Below are positions 26,134 to 34,939 of a stretch of DNA of 50,822 nucleotides, piece by piece. Source of the stretch: Planctomycetia bacterium (GTDB lineage Bacteria; Planctomycetota; Planctomycetia; Gemmatales; Gemmataceae); NCBI GenBank assembly GCA_005808665.1, contig SYLG01000183.1, positions 1 to 50,822 on the forward strand, in the 5' to 3' direction. The notes below the pieces were generated by a model. That model had not been told where the DNA came from, searched no databases, and was given only the letters and a program-made list of their open reading frames with translations. The translations under genes were made by a program, and so were the position numbers. Numbering within the stretch: the stretch's first letter is position 1; each line of letters begins with the position of its first letter.

Positions 26134-28014
26134 ATGTCCGAGACGATGGAATTCAAGGCCGAACTTAAGCAGCTTCTTCACCTAATTACCCATTCCCTTT
26201 ATTCGGATAGGGAGATTTTCCTCCGCGAATTGATTTCCAACGCCAGTGATGCCATCAACAAGGCAAAATTCGACTCCCTGGAAAAAGACCACCTCCTGCA
26301 AAACGACAAGGATTGGCGGATTACCATCCGGGTGGACAAGGATCTGAACACCCTGACGGTGACCGACAACGGGGTGGGAATGAACCAGGAGGAGGTTATT
26401 CAGAACCTTGGCACAATTGCCCATTCGGGAACCAAAGCCTTTCTGGAACGGTCCAAAGAAGCCATGGCGTCCAATCGTCCCGACCTCATCGGCCAATTCG
26501 GGGTCGGTTTCTATTCGTCCTTCATGGTGGCAGACAAGGTGACGGTGATCACCAGGCAAATCGGCTTGAACGAGTCTGATGCCATTTCCTGGACCTCCGA
26601 CGGTCAAGGATCCTACTCGCTTGAAAAAACCACTCGGTCCCGGCGCGGAACGGATGTGATCCTTCACCTCAAAGAGGATGCTCGCGAAAATTTTCTCGAA
26701 CCCTACACCATCCAGAATCTGGTTCGGAAGTTTTCGGATTTTCTGGAAAACCCGGTATTCCTGGAAAATCAGGTTACCGAAAAAGAGGAAACCAAATGGG
26801 AATCCAAACAAATCAACAGTTCCAAGGCAATCTGGCTTCGTTCGAAATCGGAGGTTTCCACCGAGGAATACAATGAGTTTTACAAACAGGTGGGAAGTGA
26901 CTTTGAACCTCCCGCCAAAGTAATCCACTATTCGGGAGAGGGAATAGCCGAATTCAAAGTGTTGCTATTCATTCCCAGGCAACAGCCCTATGATTTCGAA
27001 TTTTACAATCCGAAATTTGGTCCCAAACTTTATGTTCAACGGGTCCTCATCCAGGATAATTGCACAGACCTCCTGCCACCATACCTCCGGTTTGTCAAAG
27101 GTGTGGTCGATTGTCCAGACCTTCCTTTGAATGTTTCCCGCGAGATCCTGCAAGACAATGTGACCATCCAGAAAATCAAAAAAGACATTACCAAAGAAGT
27201 TCTCAAGTCCTTGAAGGATCTCAAATCTTCTGAACCGGAAGTCTACCAGAAATTTTTCCAGGCTTTGGGTCAGGTCCTGAAGGAAGGATTAAGGATTGAT
27301 TTTGAACACAAAGAAAAAATCATGGACCTTATGCTCTTTGAAAGCCTGTTAGGGGAGGCGGATAAACCCACGGATTTTGCGGATTATGTGGCAAAAATGT
27401 CCTTGGAGCAGAAGGATATTTTTCACCTGGGTGCGGAAAACAGGCAAGTCGCCCTCGCCAGCCCGGTTTTGGAGGCCTTCCGGAAGCACTCCATCAATGT
27501 CCTTTTTTTCACAGACCCGGTGGATCAATTCATCCTTCCCTACATGAACGAATACAAAGGGAGGAAACTTGTTGGCGCGGACCAGGGAGCCATCCCCGGC
27601 CTGGAATCGGTCGCCAAAGAGGATGAGGATTCCTTCGCCGATTTATTGGGTAAATGGAAGGATTGGGTCCCTGAGGTTGGAAATGCCCGCCTGAGTACCC
27701 GGCTTGAACAGAGTCCCGCCTGCCTTGTTTCCGAAGATGGCCAATCTTCCGCCCATATGGAACGATTGCTCAAGCGTATGGGCCGATCCGAAGGAATGCC
27801 TGCAACCGTTCGGACCATCGAGTTGAATCCCAAACATCCGTTTGTAAAAGCAATGAATACACTTTATAAAACCGACCCGAATTCCCCCAAATTGATCGAT
27901 TCCGCTAATGTATTAACAGATTTGGCAACCATCGGCGAAGGGGGGCGGATTGAAAACCCGCTTTCCCTGGTTCAACGGGTAGTTACGATGATGGAGGCAG
28001 GGCTCAAGTCGTGA
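26134..28014 (+). CDS. htpG: Molecular chaperone HtpG (bacterial Hsp90)
   Basis: 626 residues, normal for bacterial Hsp90. The GHKL ATPase motifs are intact: ELISNASDAINK with catalytic Glu and Asn, DNGVGM, GQFGVGFYSSF, and GTDVILHL. The middle and C-terminal dimerisation domains follow with no gap; the protein lacks the charged linker and MEEVD of eukaryotic forms. It refolds or stabilises client proteins in the cytoplasm in an ATP-driven cycle. RBS GAGG lies about 10 bases before the ATG. No CIRCE operator (TTAGCACTC-N9-GAGTGCTAA) is visible upstream. The stop overlaps the GTG start of a histidine phosphatase gene. Confidence 0.96.
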   Translation: MSETMEFKAELKQLLHLITHSLYSDREIFLRELISNASDAINKAKFDSLEKDHLLQNDKDWRITIRVDKDLNTLTVTDNGVGMNQEEVIQNLGTIAHSGTKAFLERSKEAMASNRPDLIGQFGVGFYSSFMVADKVTVITRQIGLNESDAISWTSDGQGSYSLEKTTRSRRGTDVILHLKEDARENFLEPYTIQNLVRKFSDFLENPVFLENQVTEKEETKWESKQINSSKAIWLRSKSEVSTEEYNEFYKQVGSDFEPPAKVIHYSGEGIAEFKVLLFIPRQQPYDFEFYNPKFGPKLYVQRVLIQDNCTDLLPPYLRFVKGVVDCPDLPLNVSREILQDNVTIQKIKKDITKEVLKSLKDLKSSEPEVYQKFFQALGQVLKEGLRIDFEHKEKIMDLMLFESLLGEADKPTDFADYVAKMSLEQKDIFHLGAENRQVALASPVLEAFRKHSINVLFFTDPVDQFILPYMNEYKGRKLVGADQGAIPGLESVAKEDEDSFADLLGKWKDWVPEVGNARLSTRLEQSPACLVSEDGQSSAHMERLLKRMGRSEGMPATVRTIELNPKHPFVKAMNTLYKTDPNSPKLIDSANVLTDLATIGEGGRIENPLSLVQRVVTMMEAGLKS

Positions 28015-28679
28015 TCCCCTTTGATCACACTTTACCCAGGTTTCCCCACACACTTTTTATTGCCCGCCATGCTCAATCCTTTGATCCGACCGTTTTCCAT
28101 GGATTCGAGTCGGATATCCACCTTGGGGCCATTGGTGATGCCCAAGCCTTGGCTTTTTCAAAACGCCCAGACTTGGCAGAAATCGACCTGTTGGTAAGTT
28201 CCGGCCAACGGCGATCCATGCAAACCCTTGAGCCTTTGGCAAAAAAACTTGGGCTACCAATTCACTCGATTCCCGGGTTTCACGAAAGGCGGGTTGGCAT
28301 ACTCCAGGGTACACCCGTTTCCTCGTCCGCAAGCCTTTTTTCCCAAACACGAAAGGAATGGGCCCTTGGAAACAAGGACCACACAACCGAGGGAGCAGAG
28401 TCCTATTTCCAGGTTCGCAAAAGAGTTTTGGGAGCAATCGACCACCTCTTTGATCTTTGTCATCAATTGGGATCCAACCAACCCTTGGTGGTTTCCCATG
28501 GACTAACCATGAAAATCCTGTTATTAGAGCGAATGCTTGAAGGAAACGCATCGCGGTGGGATGAACTTGGACCCATTGAAAACACCTCCCTTTGGGCCAT
28601 TGACTTTCCCCATCAAACCAGTTGGAATCCCAGAATCCATGGTTGTTTGTCCCATTTGGACCAAAAACCATTTATTTAG
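28011..28679 (+). CDS. Histidine phosphatase superfamily protein
   Basis: 222 residues of the phosphoglycerate-mutase-like fold. The nucleophile motif is FIARHAQSFD, with the second His in VSHGLTMKI and the acid in FHERRVGILQG. Members dephosphorylate sugar phosphates, nucleotides or proteins; this one is not assignable further. The start is GTG at 28011, overlapping the htpG stop by four bases (GTGA), so the two are translationally coupled. Downstream, 150 bp separate it from PPi-PFK. Confidence 0.85.
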   Translation: MIPFDHTLPRFPHTLFIARHAQSFDPTVFHGFESDIHLGAIGDAQALAFSKRPDLAEIDLLVSSGQRRSMQTLEPLAKKLGLPIHSIPGFHERRVGILQGTPVSSSASLFSQTRKEWALGNKDHTTEGAESYFQVRKRVLGAIDHLFDLCHQLGSNQPLVVSHGLTMKILLLERMLEGNASRWDELGPIENTSLWAIDFPHQTSWNPRIHGCLSHLDQKPFI

Positions 28680-28829
28680 AATGACCTCAGGCCCAACCAA
28701 ATGTTCTTGCCATGGGTGGCACACTTGGCCTACCGTTGGCATTCCTTAAGATTGACTTGGAATACTTTTTTGGGAAAAAAGGAAGCCGAATCCTTTAGCG
28801 GTTGGTTTTTTGGACGGGATGGTTTTGAA

Positions 28830-30122
28830 ATGAATGAAGAGAATGGAAAAAAGAGGTTGGGTATCGTTGTAGGCGGGGGCCCTGCCCCGGGTATCAATGG
28901 AGTCATCAGTGCGGTAACCCTTGAAGCCATCAACCACGGTTGGGAAGTAATTGGTTTTTTGGAAGGATTTCGCCACCTTGTCAAAGGAAGCACCACCCAA
29001 AACCGTCTAATGACGGTGGAGGAGGCAGAGTCGATTGCCTTAAAAGGGGGATCCTGCCTGAGTACCGCAAGAGTCAACCCTGCCAAATCACCTGAGGATA
29101 TGGCCCGGGTTTTGGGGGCTTTCAAAACCCTTGGCCTTGATTATTTGGTAACCATTGGGGGGGATGACACAGCGTTTTCAGGATCGCGAGTTTATAAAGA
29201 AGCCAAGGGGACCATTCGCGTTGCCCATGTTCCCAAAACCATTGATAACGACCTCCCCCTGCCCCCTTCCGTTCCCACCTTTGGCTATGAAACAGCCCGC
29301 CAAATCGGTGCCAACATTGTTAAAAATCTTGCCGAAGATGCCCGCACTTCCAGGCGTTGGTTCATTGTTGTTTCCATGGGCCGGGCCGCAGGGCACTTGG
29401 CTCTGGGTATAGGAAAAGCAGCTACTTCCGAGATTTCCATTATCCCTGAAGAGTTTCGGGGCAAAGAAGTCAGCCTCGACCTTATTTGTGACATCCTTGT
29501 CGGCAGCGTCCTTAAAAACCTGGCGAAAGGCAGAAACTATGGGGTCGCAGTCCTTGCCGAGGGTCTTGTCGAATCGATCGGGGAAAATGGCTTGTTGGCC
29601 ATGGGTGAAACAGAATTGGGGAAATATGGCAACATCGTTCATGATGAACATGGTCACCTCCGGATAGCAGAAATTGATTTTGGCCGGATGATCACAGATC
29701 AGGTTGCGAAAAGGCTTAAATCCCATGGAATATCGTTAACCCTTACGGAAAAAACCATCGGGTATGAACTCCGTTGTGCGGACCCCATTTCATTCGATGT
29801 CGAATACACCCGGGATATGGGGTATGCTGCCGTTCAATTCCTGATCAGTGAGGAGTCCGAAAAATTTGGAGCCATCATTTGCATGGCAAACGGGAAATCC
29901 CAAGCCCTTGAGTTTGAAAAAATGATCGTCCCCGAAACGGGTCGGCTTCAAAATCGCCGTGTCGATGTGGAGGGGGAAGCTTTTCAGGTGGCAAGCCGGT
30001 TTATGACCCGCCTCACCAAATCGGATATGGGCTGCGAAGCAACGGTGGCCAAACTTGCCAGCCTGATCAAGTTGAGCCCCAAGGAATTCAAAGCCCGCTT
30101 TGATCCTGTTGTTTCCCTTTGA
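28830..30122 (+). CDS. Pyrophosphate-dependent 6-phosphofructokinase
   Basis: 430 residues from ATG at 28830 (the open frame reaches 28701, but that part has no family features). The N-terminus GIVVGGGPAPGINGVI is typical of the PFK family. Two positions mark PPi use: GGDDT (110-114), where ATP enzymes carry GGDGS, and PKTIDNDL (135-142), where ATP enzymes usually carry PGTIDND. This supports phosphorylation of fructose 6-phosphate with PPi, a reversible reaction usable in glycolysis and gluconeogenesis. GGACGGG and GGATGG lie upstream of the start. It is convergent with the ion-motor operon. Confidence 0.92.
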   Translation: MNEENGKKRLGIVVGGGPAPGINGVISAVTLEAINHGWEVIGFLEGFRHLVKGSTTQNRLMTVEEAESIALKGGSCLSTARVNPAKSPEDMARVLGAFKTLGLDYLVTIGGDDTAFSGSRVYKEAKGTIRVAHVPKTIDNDLPLPPSVPTFGYETARQIGANIVKNLAEDARTSRRWFIVVSMGRAAGHLALGIGKAATSEISIIPEEFRGKEVSLDLICDILVGSVLKNLAKGRNYGVAVLAEGLVESIGENGLLAMGETELGKYGNIVHDEHGHLRIAEIDFGRMITDQVAKRLKSHGISLTLTEKTIGYELRCADPISFDVEYTRDMGYAAVQFLISEESEKFGAIICMANGKSQALEFEKMIVPETGRLQNRRVDVEGEAFQVASRFMTRLTKSDMGCEATVAKLASLIKLSPKEFKARFDPVVSL

Positions 30123-30159
30123 TCCAAACCACCAAACGATCTTTCAAAGGACAAAATCC

Positions 30160-31239
30160 TTATTGCCCCCTGGAGGCTGAACCTTTTCTTGAATCCATGG
30201 CAATTGGGGCATCGTCGGGAAGTGGTCGCCCTGCCACAACGATGTCTTTTTCATGCAAATAATCGCGTAAGGCCCGGTAAATGGCAAAACTGTCCGGGTA
30301 AACGCAAAAACTAATGGCGGTTTGGTTACTTTCGAGCCGGTCGGTGATGGCCCGAAACCGGGAGCCTGGTTTCAGGGCATCCTCTTTATTTTCCCCGCGG
30401 TACGGATCGATTGGAATCAATTCCCAGGCCATGAGTCCATAACGAAAACTCCCCAAATCATCCGGTCTCGCCCCACCTACCTCCTCCAGGGGATTTTTTT
30501 CCCTTTCGATGGTGTAACGCAACCGAAACGGGCCGGCCGGCCTGGTTGTGTCTTCAATTTTCCATTGGTTCCTTAAAACCTCACCCCGCTCCTTCATGCC
30601 CCGTTGGATTTCATCGATCATAACTCCCAAATCCACGCCGGTTACCCTCCCTTTCCGGCACTCAAAAATCAACTCTTCGGTTTGGAGAACCTGACTTATT
30701 GGTGTTTTCCAGGTGTGGGTTTTCCTGACGGTTGGCACCTTTTTAAAGGCACTAATTTTTTCCGCAATGTCCTTTGCCTCTTTTTCCAATTGCAAACGAT
30801 TTGCTACAAAAAGGGGTTCATCCACAACTCTAATAACGGCAGCTTGTTTATCCCGTTCGTGGGCTATTACCGCCAACCGGATATCCACCTTGGATTCCTC
30901 TTTTTTTTGCTCCCCGGTTTCCCTTTCCAACAATTTCGAATTGGCAAGAATCCCGGCAAGCTGGGATTCGAGGAGGGCAATCTGGTTTTGTAAAGTATTA
31001 TTTTTGGTTTGAGCCTTTATGGATTCCTCACCATAATCATTGACATGGGAAACCGATTGGATTTCCGGAAGGTCGGGCAAATTGGCAAGCACAGGCAATC
31101 CTTTGTAGGATTTGGCACCCACCCAGGCAATCAGGATCAACCGCAGAATAATTCCAACGACATTCGCTACCAGATCCAAAAAAGAATCAAAACTAAATTG
31201 AATCTGGCTTACTGGGCGTCTTCGTCTTCGAATGGCCAT
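30160..31239 (-). CDS. ExbD/MotB-like single-TM partner with TM aspartate (third gene of ion-motor operon)
   Basis: 359 residues. A basic N-terminus (RRRRRP) is followed by a single TM segment around 17-40 that begins SFDSFLDLVANVVGII and carries Asp22 near the start of the helix, as in ExbD, TolR and MotB, where such an Asp conducts protons. Coiled coil follows (about 65-170). The C-terminal half contains IFECRKGRVTGVD (190-203) and FCVYPDSFAIYRALRDY (311-327), which match motifs in both soluble domains of the neighbour protein. No OmpA-type peptidoglycan-binding domain is seen. It is 34 bp after the partner gene and convergent with PPi-PFK. Confidence 0.75.
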   Translation of the reverse strand: MAIRRRRRPVSQIQFSFDSFLDLVANVVGIILRLILIAWVGAKSYKGLPVLANLPDLPEIQSVSHVNDYGEESIKAQTKNNTLQNQIALLESQLAGILANSKLLERETGEQKKEESKVDIRLAVIAHERDKQAAVIRVVDEPLFVANRLQLEKEAKDIAEKISAFKKVPTVRKTHTWKTPISQVLQTEELIFECRKGRVTGVDLGVMIDEIQRGMKERGEVLRNQWKIEDTTRPAGPFRLRYTIEREKNPLEEVGGARPDDLGSFRYGLMAWELIPIDPYRGENKEDALKPGSRFRAITDRLESNQTAISFCVYPDSFAIYRALRDYLHEKDIVVAGRPLPDDAPIAMDSRKGSASRGQ

Positions 31240-31273
31240 TTCTATTGATTTCCCTGGGTCCTGATTTTTGTGT

Positions 31274-33445
31274 TTACCGCCCCAACAAAATGTCCCGGAT
31301 ACTGTCCTCCGGGTCTAAATTTTGCCGCACCTTAACAATATCCAACCCCTCCACCAGCGGGAAACTGGCGTGAAACCAGCGCACCCCGTCCCCCCAAACC
31401 AAAAACTTCAACTTTCCCCGGGAGGGTGGTTCACCCTCCCGATTGCCTCTGGTTTTTTTGTCGATTTGACGGCGAATCAACTCCACAAATCGCCTGGCCC
31501 CTTCTTCGGTTTCCAAATCAAGTCCGGGAATCACAACCCCTTCAGGCTGCAAAACCAATCCTTTGGCCCGACATTCAACAAAAAGGGTGTATTCCCTTTC
31601 CCCCTCAAGGCGACCAATCCGAAGTGGTCGAGGTTCCGGTTTCTCCCCGGAACCGGAGCTGGGTAGTGGGATCATTACCCGGGCAAAAGGATTGGGGGGA
31701 TCCCCATCAGTATTGCCACCTGAAGATACCCCACCCTTTGGGGACTCCTGTTTTTCCAGATTTTTCCTCTCCTTTTTAGGGGATTCATTGGTTACATTGG
31801 AGGACTGGTCAGGAACCAAACGGGGATCAAAACCAATTCCTCCACCCTTCACCAAATCCCCCTCCTGACTTGAGCTTGGATTAGCACTATTTGAATGGTC
31901 GGCGTCTGAGGAATTTCCCGGTTGGCCACCTTGTTGTCCTGGGGGCCTGGCATTTGTCATTTTTCCACCAGCGGATTCAAATCCAGGGGAATCCACTCCT
32001 CCCGGTCCCGTTCCATTGGTCAGGTTTTGGCCCATAATTCCCTGTGGGGCCAGGCTACCCGCAAGGTTGCCTGCCAGCCCTACTTGTCCTGCTACTAACC
32101 CTTGTCCCGTTAGGGTCCCCTGGCCCCCCAGGGAATTTAGCCCAGTTCCAAAACCGCCATCCATTGGTCTTGGAAGGCCTCGAATCCCTGGCAATCCAGC
32201 AGGGTCTTCAGGCTCACCATGGGGCCCTGTTCCACCCGCCCTGCTGCCTCCAACCCCAAGTCGACCCGGACCAACTCCATAATTTTCAGGAACCACGGAA
32301 TTGCCACCTTTGGATTTTTTTTCTCCTCCATTTTCCAAGCCCCCTCCCCCAACCAAAGCCCCACGATTTGGGTTCTCCGCACCCAGGCCTGTCCTCAAAC
32401 CGTTGCCATTCCCTGATCCTCCAGGGGTTGACTTTTTATTGGCATCCCCACCTTGGCCAACCAAACCGACCGAAGAGCTGCCAAGGCCACTTCCCATAAC
32501 CGGCCTTGGAAAGGAACTGGGCCGCCCTTTAACAAGCCTGGCATCATCCGGGAAATCCAGCTTCCAATCTCCATCGATTAACTCATAGCCAAAATCCACT
32601 TTGTCGGATCGTAAAAGTTTTTGAAGTTTCCAATAGGACTCAATCCCCTCGGGACGGACAAGTAATAGCAGAAACGGGGCTGGTGGAACCGAACCATTGG
32701 GTGTATCGTTTTCCTGAAGCAACCTGGCCCGATTGTTTAACTCCTCACGAATGGCAGATCCTTCTTCCGCACTAAAGGCAACAACACCTGGATGAAATAC
32801 AATTCCACCCTGGGCACATTCCACATAGATAGGCTTCCGGGCTTCCCCCCTCTTTCCAAAATAGGGCACAATGGAATACGACTCTGCGGGTTTCACCCCC
32901 CCCGCTTTTAGGTCCAAAAGAAGCTTTTTCAAGGCAACCAGCCGGAAGTTTATTTCCGCCAATTCCCTTTCTTTTTCGGTAAGTTTTTTGAGTGCCTCCT
33001 GGTTTTCATGGCGTTCCAATTCCAAATGTTTTGTCAAGGAATGATTCCGCTCTTTTTTGCCGTCCACCCTTACTTTTGATTCCCGAATCCATTTGTCCAA
33101 TGCCTCCCACTGCCGCTGGGTTTGCAGCAATCGATTGCGAATCTCCTTTTCCCTGGACTCAAGCGTTAAGCCCTTGGCAACCAAATCCTCAAACTTGCCC
33201 TTGGCAAGGTTGGATTGTTCAACCGAAACCAATTGGGCATTCTGGTGGGTTCGGTTAAGCAAATGAATCTCCCCATTACGCTCCCGTTTTTTTTCCTCGA
33301 ATGCCACCCGGTTGCGCTCATTTGCCGCCAATTTGGCCCGACGATCAAATACCATCAAAATTAGTATCAGCGATCCCATGGCGCAAAGGAGCACCGCCAG
33401 GAAAGGAAAGGTGGAGACCTCAAGTTTATTGCGGGGACGCCTCAT
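31274..33445 (-). CDS. Single-TM coiled-coil protein with duplicated soluble domain and Gly-rich linker
   Basis: 723 residues. TM helix about 11-33 with no acidic residue inside it, then coiled coil (about 37-185), a first copy of a small domain (192-300: PIYVEC at 205-210, LLVRPEGIESYW at 261-272, DFGYELI at 284-290), a ~300-residue Gly/Asn/Pro-rich low-complexity linker, and a second copy (605-712: TLFVEC at 620-625, FLVWGDGVRWFH at 681-692, LDIVKVRQNL at 701-710). The start overlaps the stop of the channel gene (ATGA at 33442-33445). The low-complexity part is probably periplasmic. No known name; the topology resembles ExbD/MotB-type proteins. Confidence 0.75.
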   Translation of the reverse strand: MRRPRNKLEVSTFPFLAVLLCAMGSLILILMVFDRRAKLAANERNRVAFEEKKRERNGEIHLLNRTHQNAQLVSVEQSNLAKGKFEDLVAKGLTLESREKEIRNRLLQTQRQWEALDKWIRESKVRVDGKKERNHSLTKHLELERHENQEALKKLTEKERELAEINFRLVALKKLLLDLKAGGVKPAESYSIVPYFGKRGEARKPIYVECAQGGIVFHPGVVAFSAEEGSAIREELNNRARLLQENDTPNGSVPPAPFLLLLVRPEGIESYWKLQKLLRSDKVDFGYELIDGDWKLDFPDDARLVKGRPSSFPRPVMGSGLGSSSVGLVGQGGDANKKSTPGGSGNGNGLRTGLGAENPNRGALVGGGGLENGGEKKSKGGNSVVPENYGVGPGRLGVGGSRAGGTGPHGEPEDPAGLPGIRGLPRPMDGGFGTGLNSLGGQGTLTGQGLVAGQVGLAGNLAGSLAPQGIMGQNLTNGTGPGGVDSPGFESAGGKMTNARPPGQQGGQPGNSSDADHSNSANPSSSQEGDLVKGGGIGFDPRLVPDQSSNVTNESPKKERKNLEKQESPKGGVSSGGNTDGDPPNPFARVMIPLPSSGSGEKPEPRPLRIGRLEGEREYTLFVECRAKGLVLQPEGVVIPGLDLETEEGARRFVELIRRQIDKKTRGNREGEPPSRGKLKFLVWGDGVRWFHASFPLVEGLDIVKVRQNLDPEDSIRDILLGR

Positions 33446-34764
33446 GTAACCGGCTGCCCGGTGAGCCTTGAAACGGCCGGGCCACGGTTGGATTCATGGG
33501 ATTCATGCCAATTCGTTCCAAATTGGCCCGCCCGGGCGGTAAGCAAATGGATAGCCCCAATCAACGAATGCATGGCCTGATCAAATGCACCTAGCCCAGC
33601 CAAAGAGCTCAGGTTTTGTTGGAGGATTTGTTGGGTGTGCAATAAACTCTGGGCGGTTTGTCCCATCGACTGCATTTCGCGCATCTGTTGAAGAATGCCT
33701 TCGGTATGCTGATCCATGTGTGCGGCAAACAAATTGACACGCTTCGAGGCGGCCTCCTCCGCCATTTGCAGCCTTTGCATTTGGGCGGCCTCCAAAGTGC
33801 CTAATCGGTTCCCCATTTGGTCTTGCCAGGCGTTCATCCATTGGCCCATGGATTGGGCGGATTGGTTGCGAAGTTCCCCCAACATTTGCTCAAATTGGGT
33901 ACGCAATTCCTGGGCACTATTTGCGGAAAGTTGAACCAGGCCAAGGCCAGCATTGGCCAAAGCGTTTTGGATCGGCATGGGATCAAATGCCATTTCCTGG
34001 GACCTTGGTTGTCCTTTGCGGAGGAATCGGTTCGACAAATGTTTCTCCACAAAACGATCCACCACCTCCATATGTCCCTGTTCCGCCTTTTCGATCAGCA
34101 AACTGAGGAACATTGTGACCATGGTTAACCCCAAGGCCAAGGCGGTGGTGTCAAACGCCAAGGCCAACCCGTCCGTAACCGAGGACATCGATTTTTCAAG
34201 GACCTCCGGGGTTACCCCGGCAATGGCTCCGGTAATGCCCAAAACGGTACCCAGAAAACCCAAAATGGGGACCGCCCAGGTTATGAATCGGGTTAGGCCG
34301 TAAGAACTATCCAATGAAAAGGCATCCACATCCGAAAGAGATCTCAGCTGGTCATCAAAACCGTCGGTAGATTTCCTTTGCTTGAGGTAATCCAAAGCGG
34401 AGCCCAACCTTTGCCCCAGCCAGGTATTTTTTTGCCGAGAAGCTTTTGCCAAAAGTACCCTAAGCAACCGGGGTGCTTCCTCAACCTCTTCCGGAGTGCC
34501 ATGCCAAGGAGCCAAAAGACCGGCGTCAAGGCTGTTTTTCTCACGCCGGAGCACGATCAATTTGGCCAAAAAAGCCCCCATGGCCACGCAAAACATCACA
34601 ATTTCCACGGCTTCCACGGGATGGGAAAAATATCGCCTCACCTCCGTATGGGCCAAGGGAGTTTCCATGACCAACCCCCAGCAAAGGCCGGCCAAGGGCA
34701 ATCCCAAAACATACGGCAACCATGGATTGACCTTGCGTTGGGGAAGGTGGGTTTCGTCCGCCAT
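33442..34764 (-). CDS. MotA/TolQ/ExbB-type proton-channel protein with long helical tail
   Basis: 440 residues from ATG at 34762-34764 (GGAG nine bases upstream; the frame is open to 34803). Four TM helices: about 13-32, 50-70, then the pair around 165-190 and 215-240. The last pair shows FLGTVLGITGAI and AFDTTALALGLTMV, the polar-lined signature of ExbB/TolQ/MotA inner helices. An unusual 180-200 residue Gln/Met-rich helical tail follows (LQMAEEAASKRVNLFAAHM, LLHTQQILQQNL), longer than in ExbB/TolQ and reminiscent of the cytoplasmic tail of ZorA. It should form the pentameric stator around the two single-TM partners encoded next. First gene of the operon. Confidence 0.85.
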   Translation of the reverse strand: MADETHLPQRKVNPWLPYVLGLPLAGLCWGLVMETPLAHTEVRRYFSHPVEAVEIVMFCVAMGAFLAKLIVLRREKNSLDAGLLAPWHGTPEEVEEAPRLLRVLLAKASRQKNTWLGQRLGSALDYLKQRKSTDGFDDQLRSLSDVDAFSLDSSYGLTRFITWAVPILGFLGTVLGITGAIAGVTPEVLEKSMSSVTDGLALAFDTTALALGLTMVTMFLSLLIEKAEQGHMEVVDRFVEKHLSNRFLRKGQPRSQEMAFDPMPIQNALANAGLGLVQLSANSAQELRTQFEQMLGELRNQSAQSMGQWMNAWQDQMGNRLGTLEAAQMQRLQMAEEAASKRVNLFAAHMDQHTEGILQQMREMQSMGQTAQSLLHTQQILQQNLSSLAGLGAFDQAMHSLIGAIHLLTARAGQFGTNWHESHESNRGPAVSRLTGQPVT

Positions 34765-34939
34765 AATCGGTTCTCCGTTTCCTAAAATCTGAAAAGGGCC
34801 CATACCCTTGGCCCATCACAAAAAGCCAGTCGAATTGGACTCAAAATCCCTATTCACCCTACATTTCCACCAATTCCAAAATCCCCTTGCCATGGAATCG
34901 GCATTCGGAACAGGATGAGGGTAATGGGAGGATATTGTT

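Noticed and set aside
30160-34764. A Zorya (ZorAB) anti-phage system.
   Set aside because: The channel protein has a ZorA-like tail, but neither partner shows an OmpA-type domain and no ZorC, ZorD or ZorE nuclease/helicase gene is adjacent.
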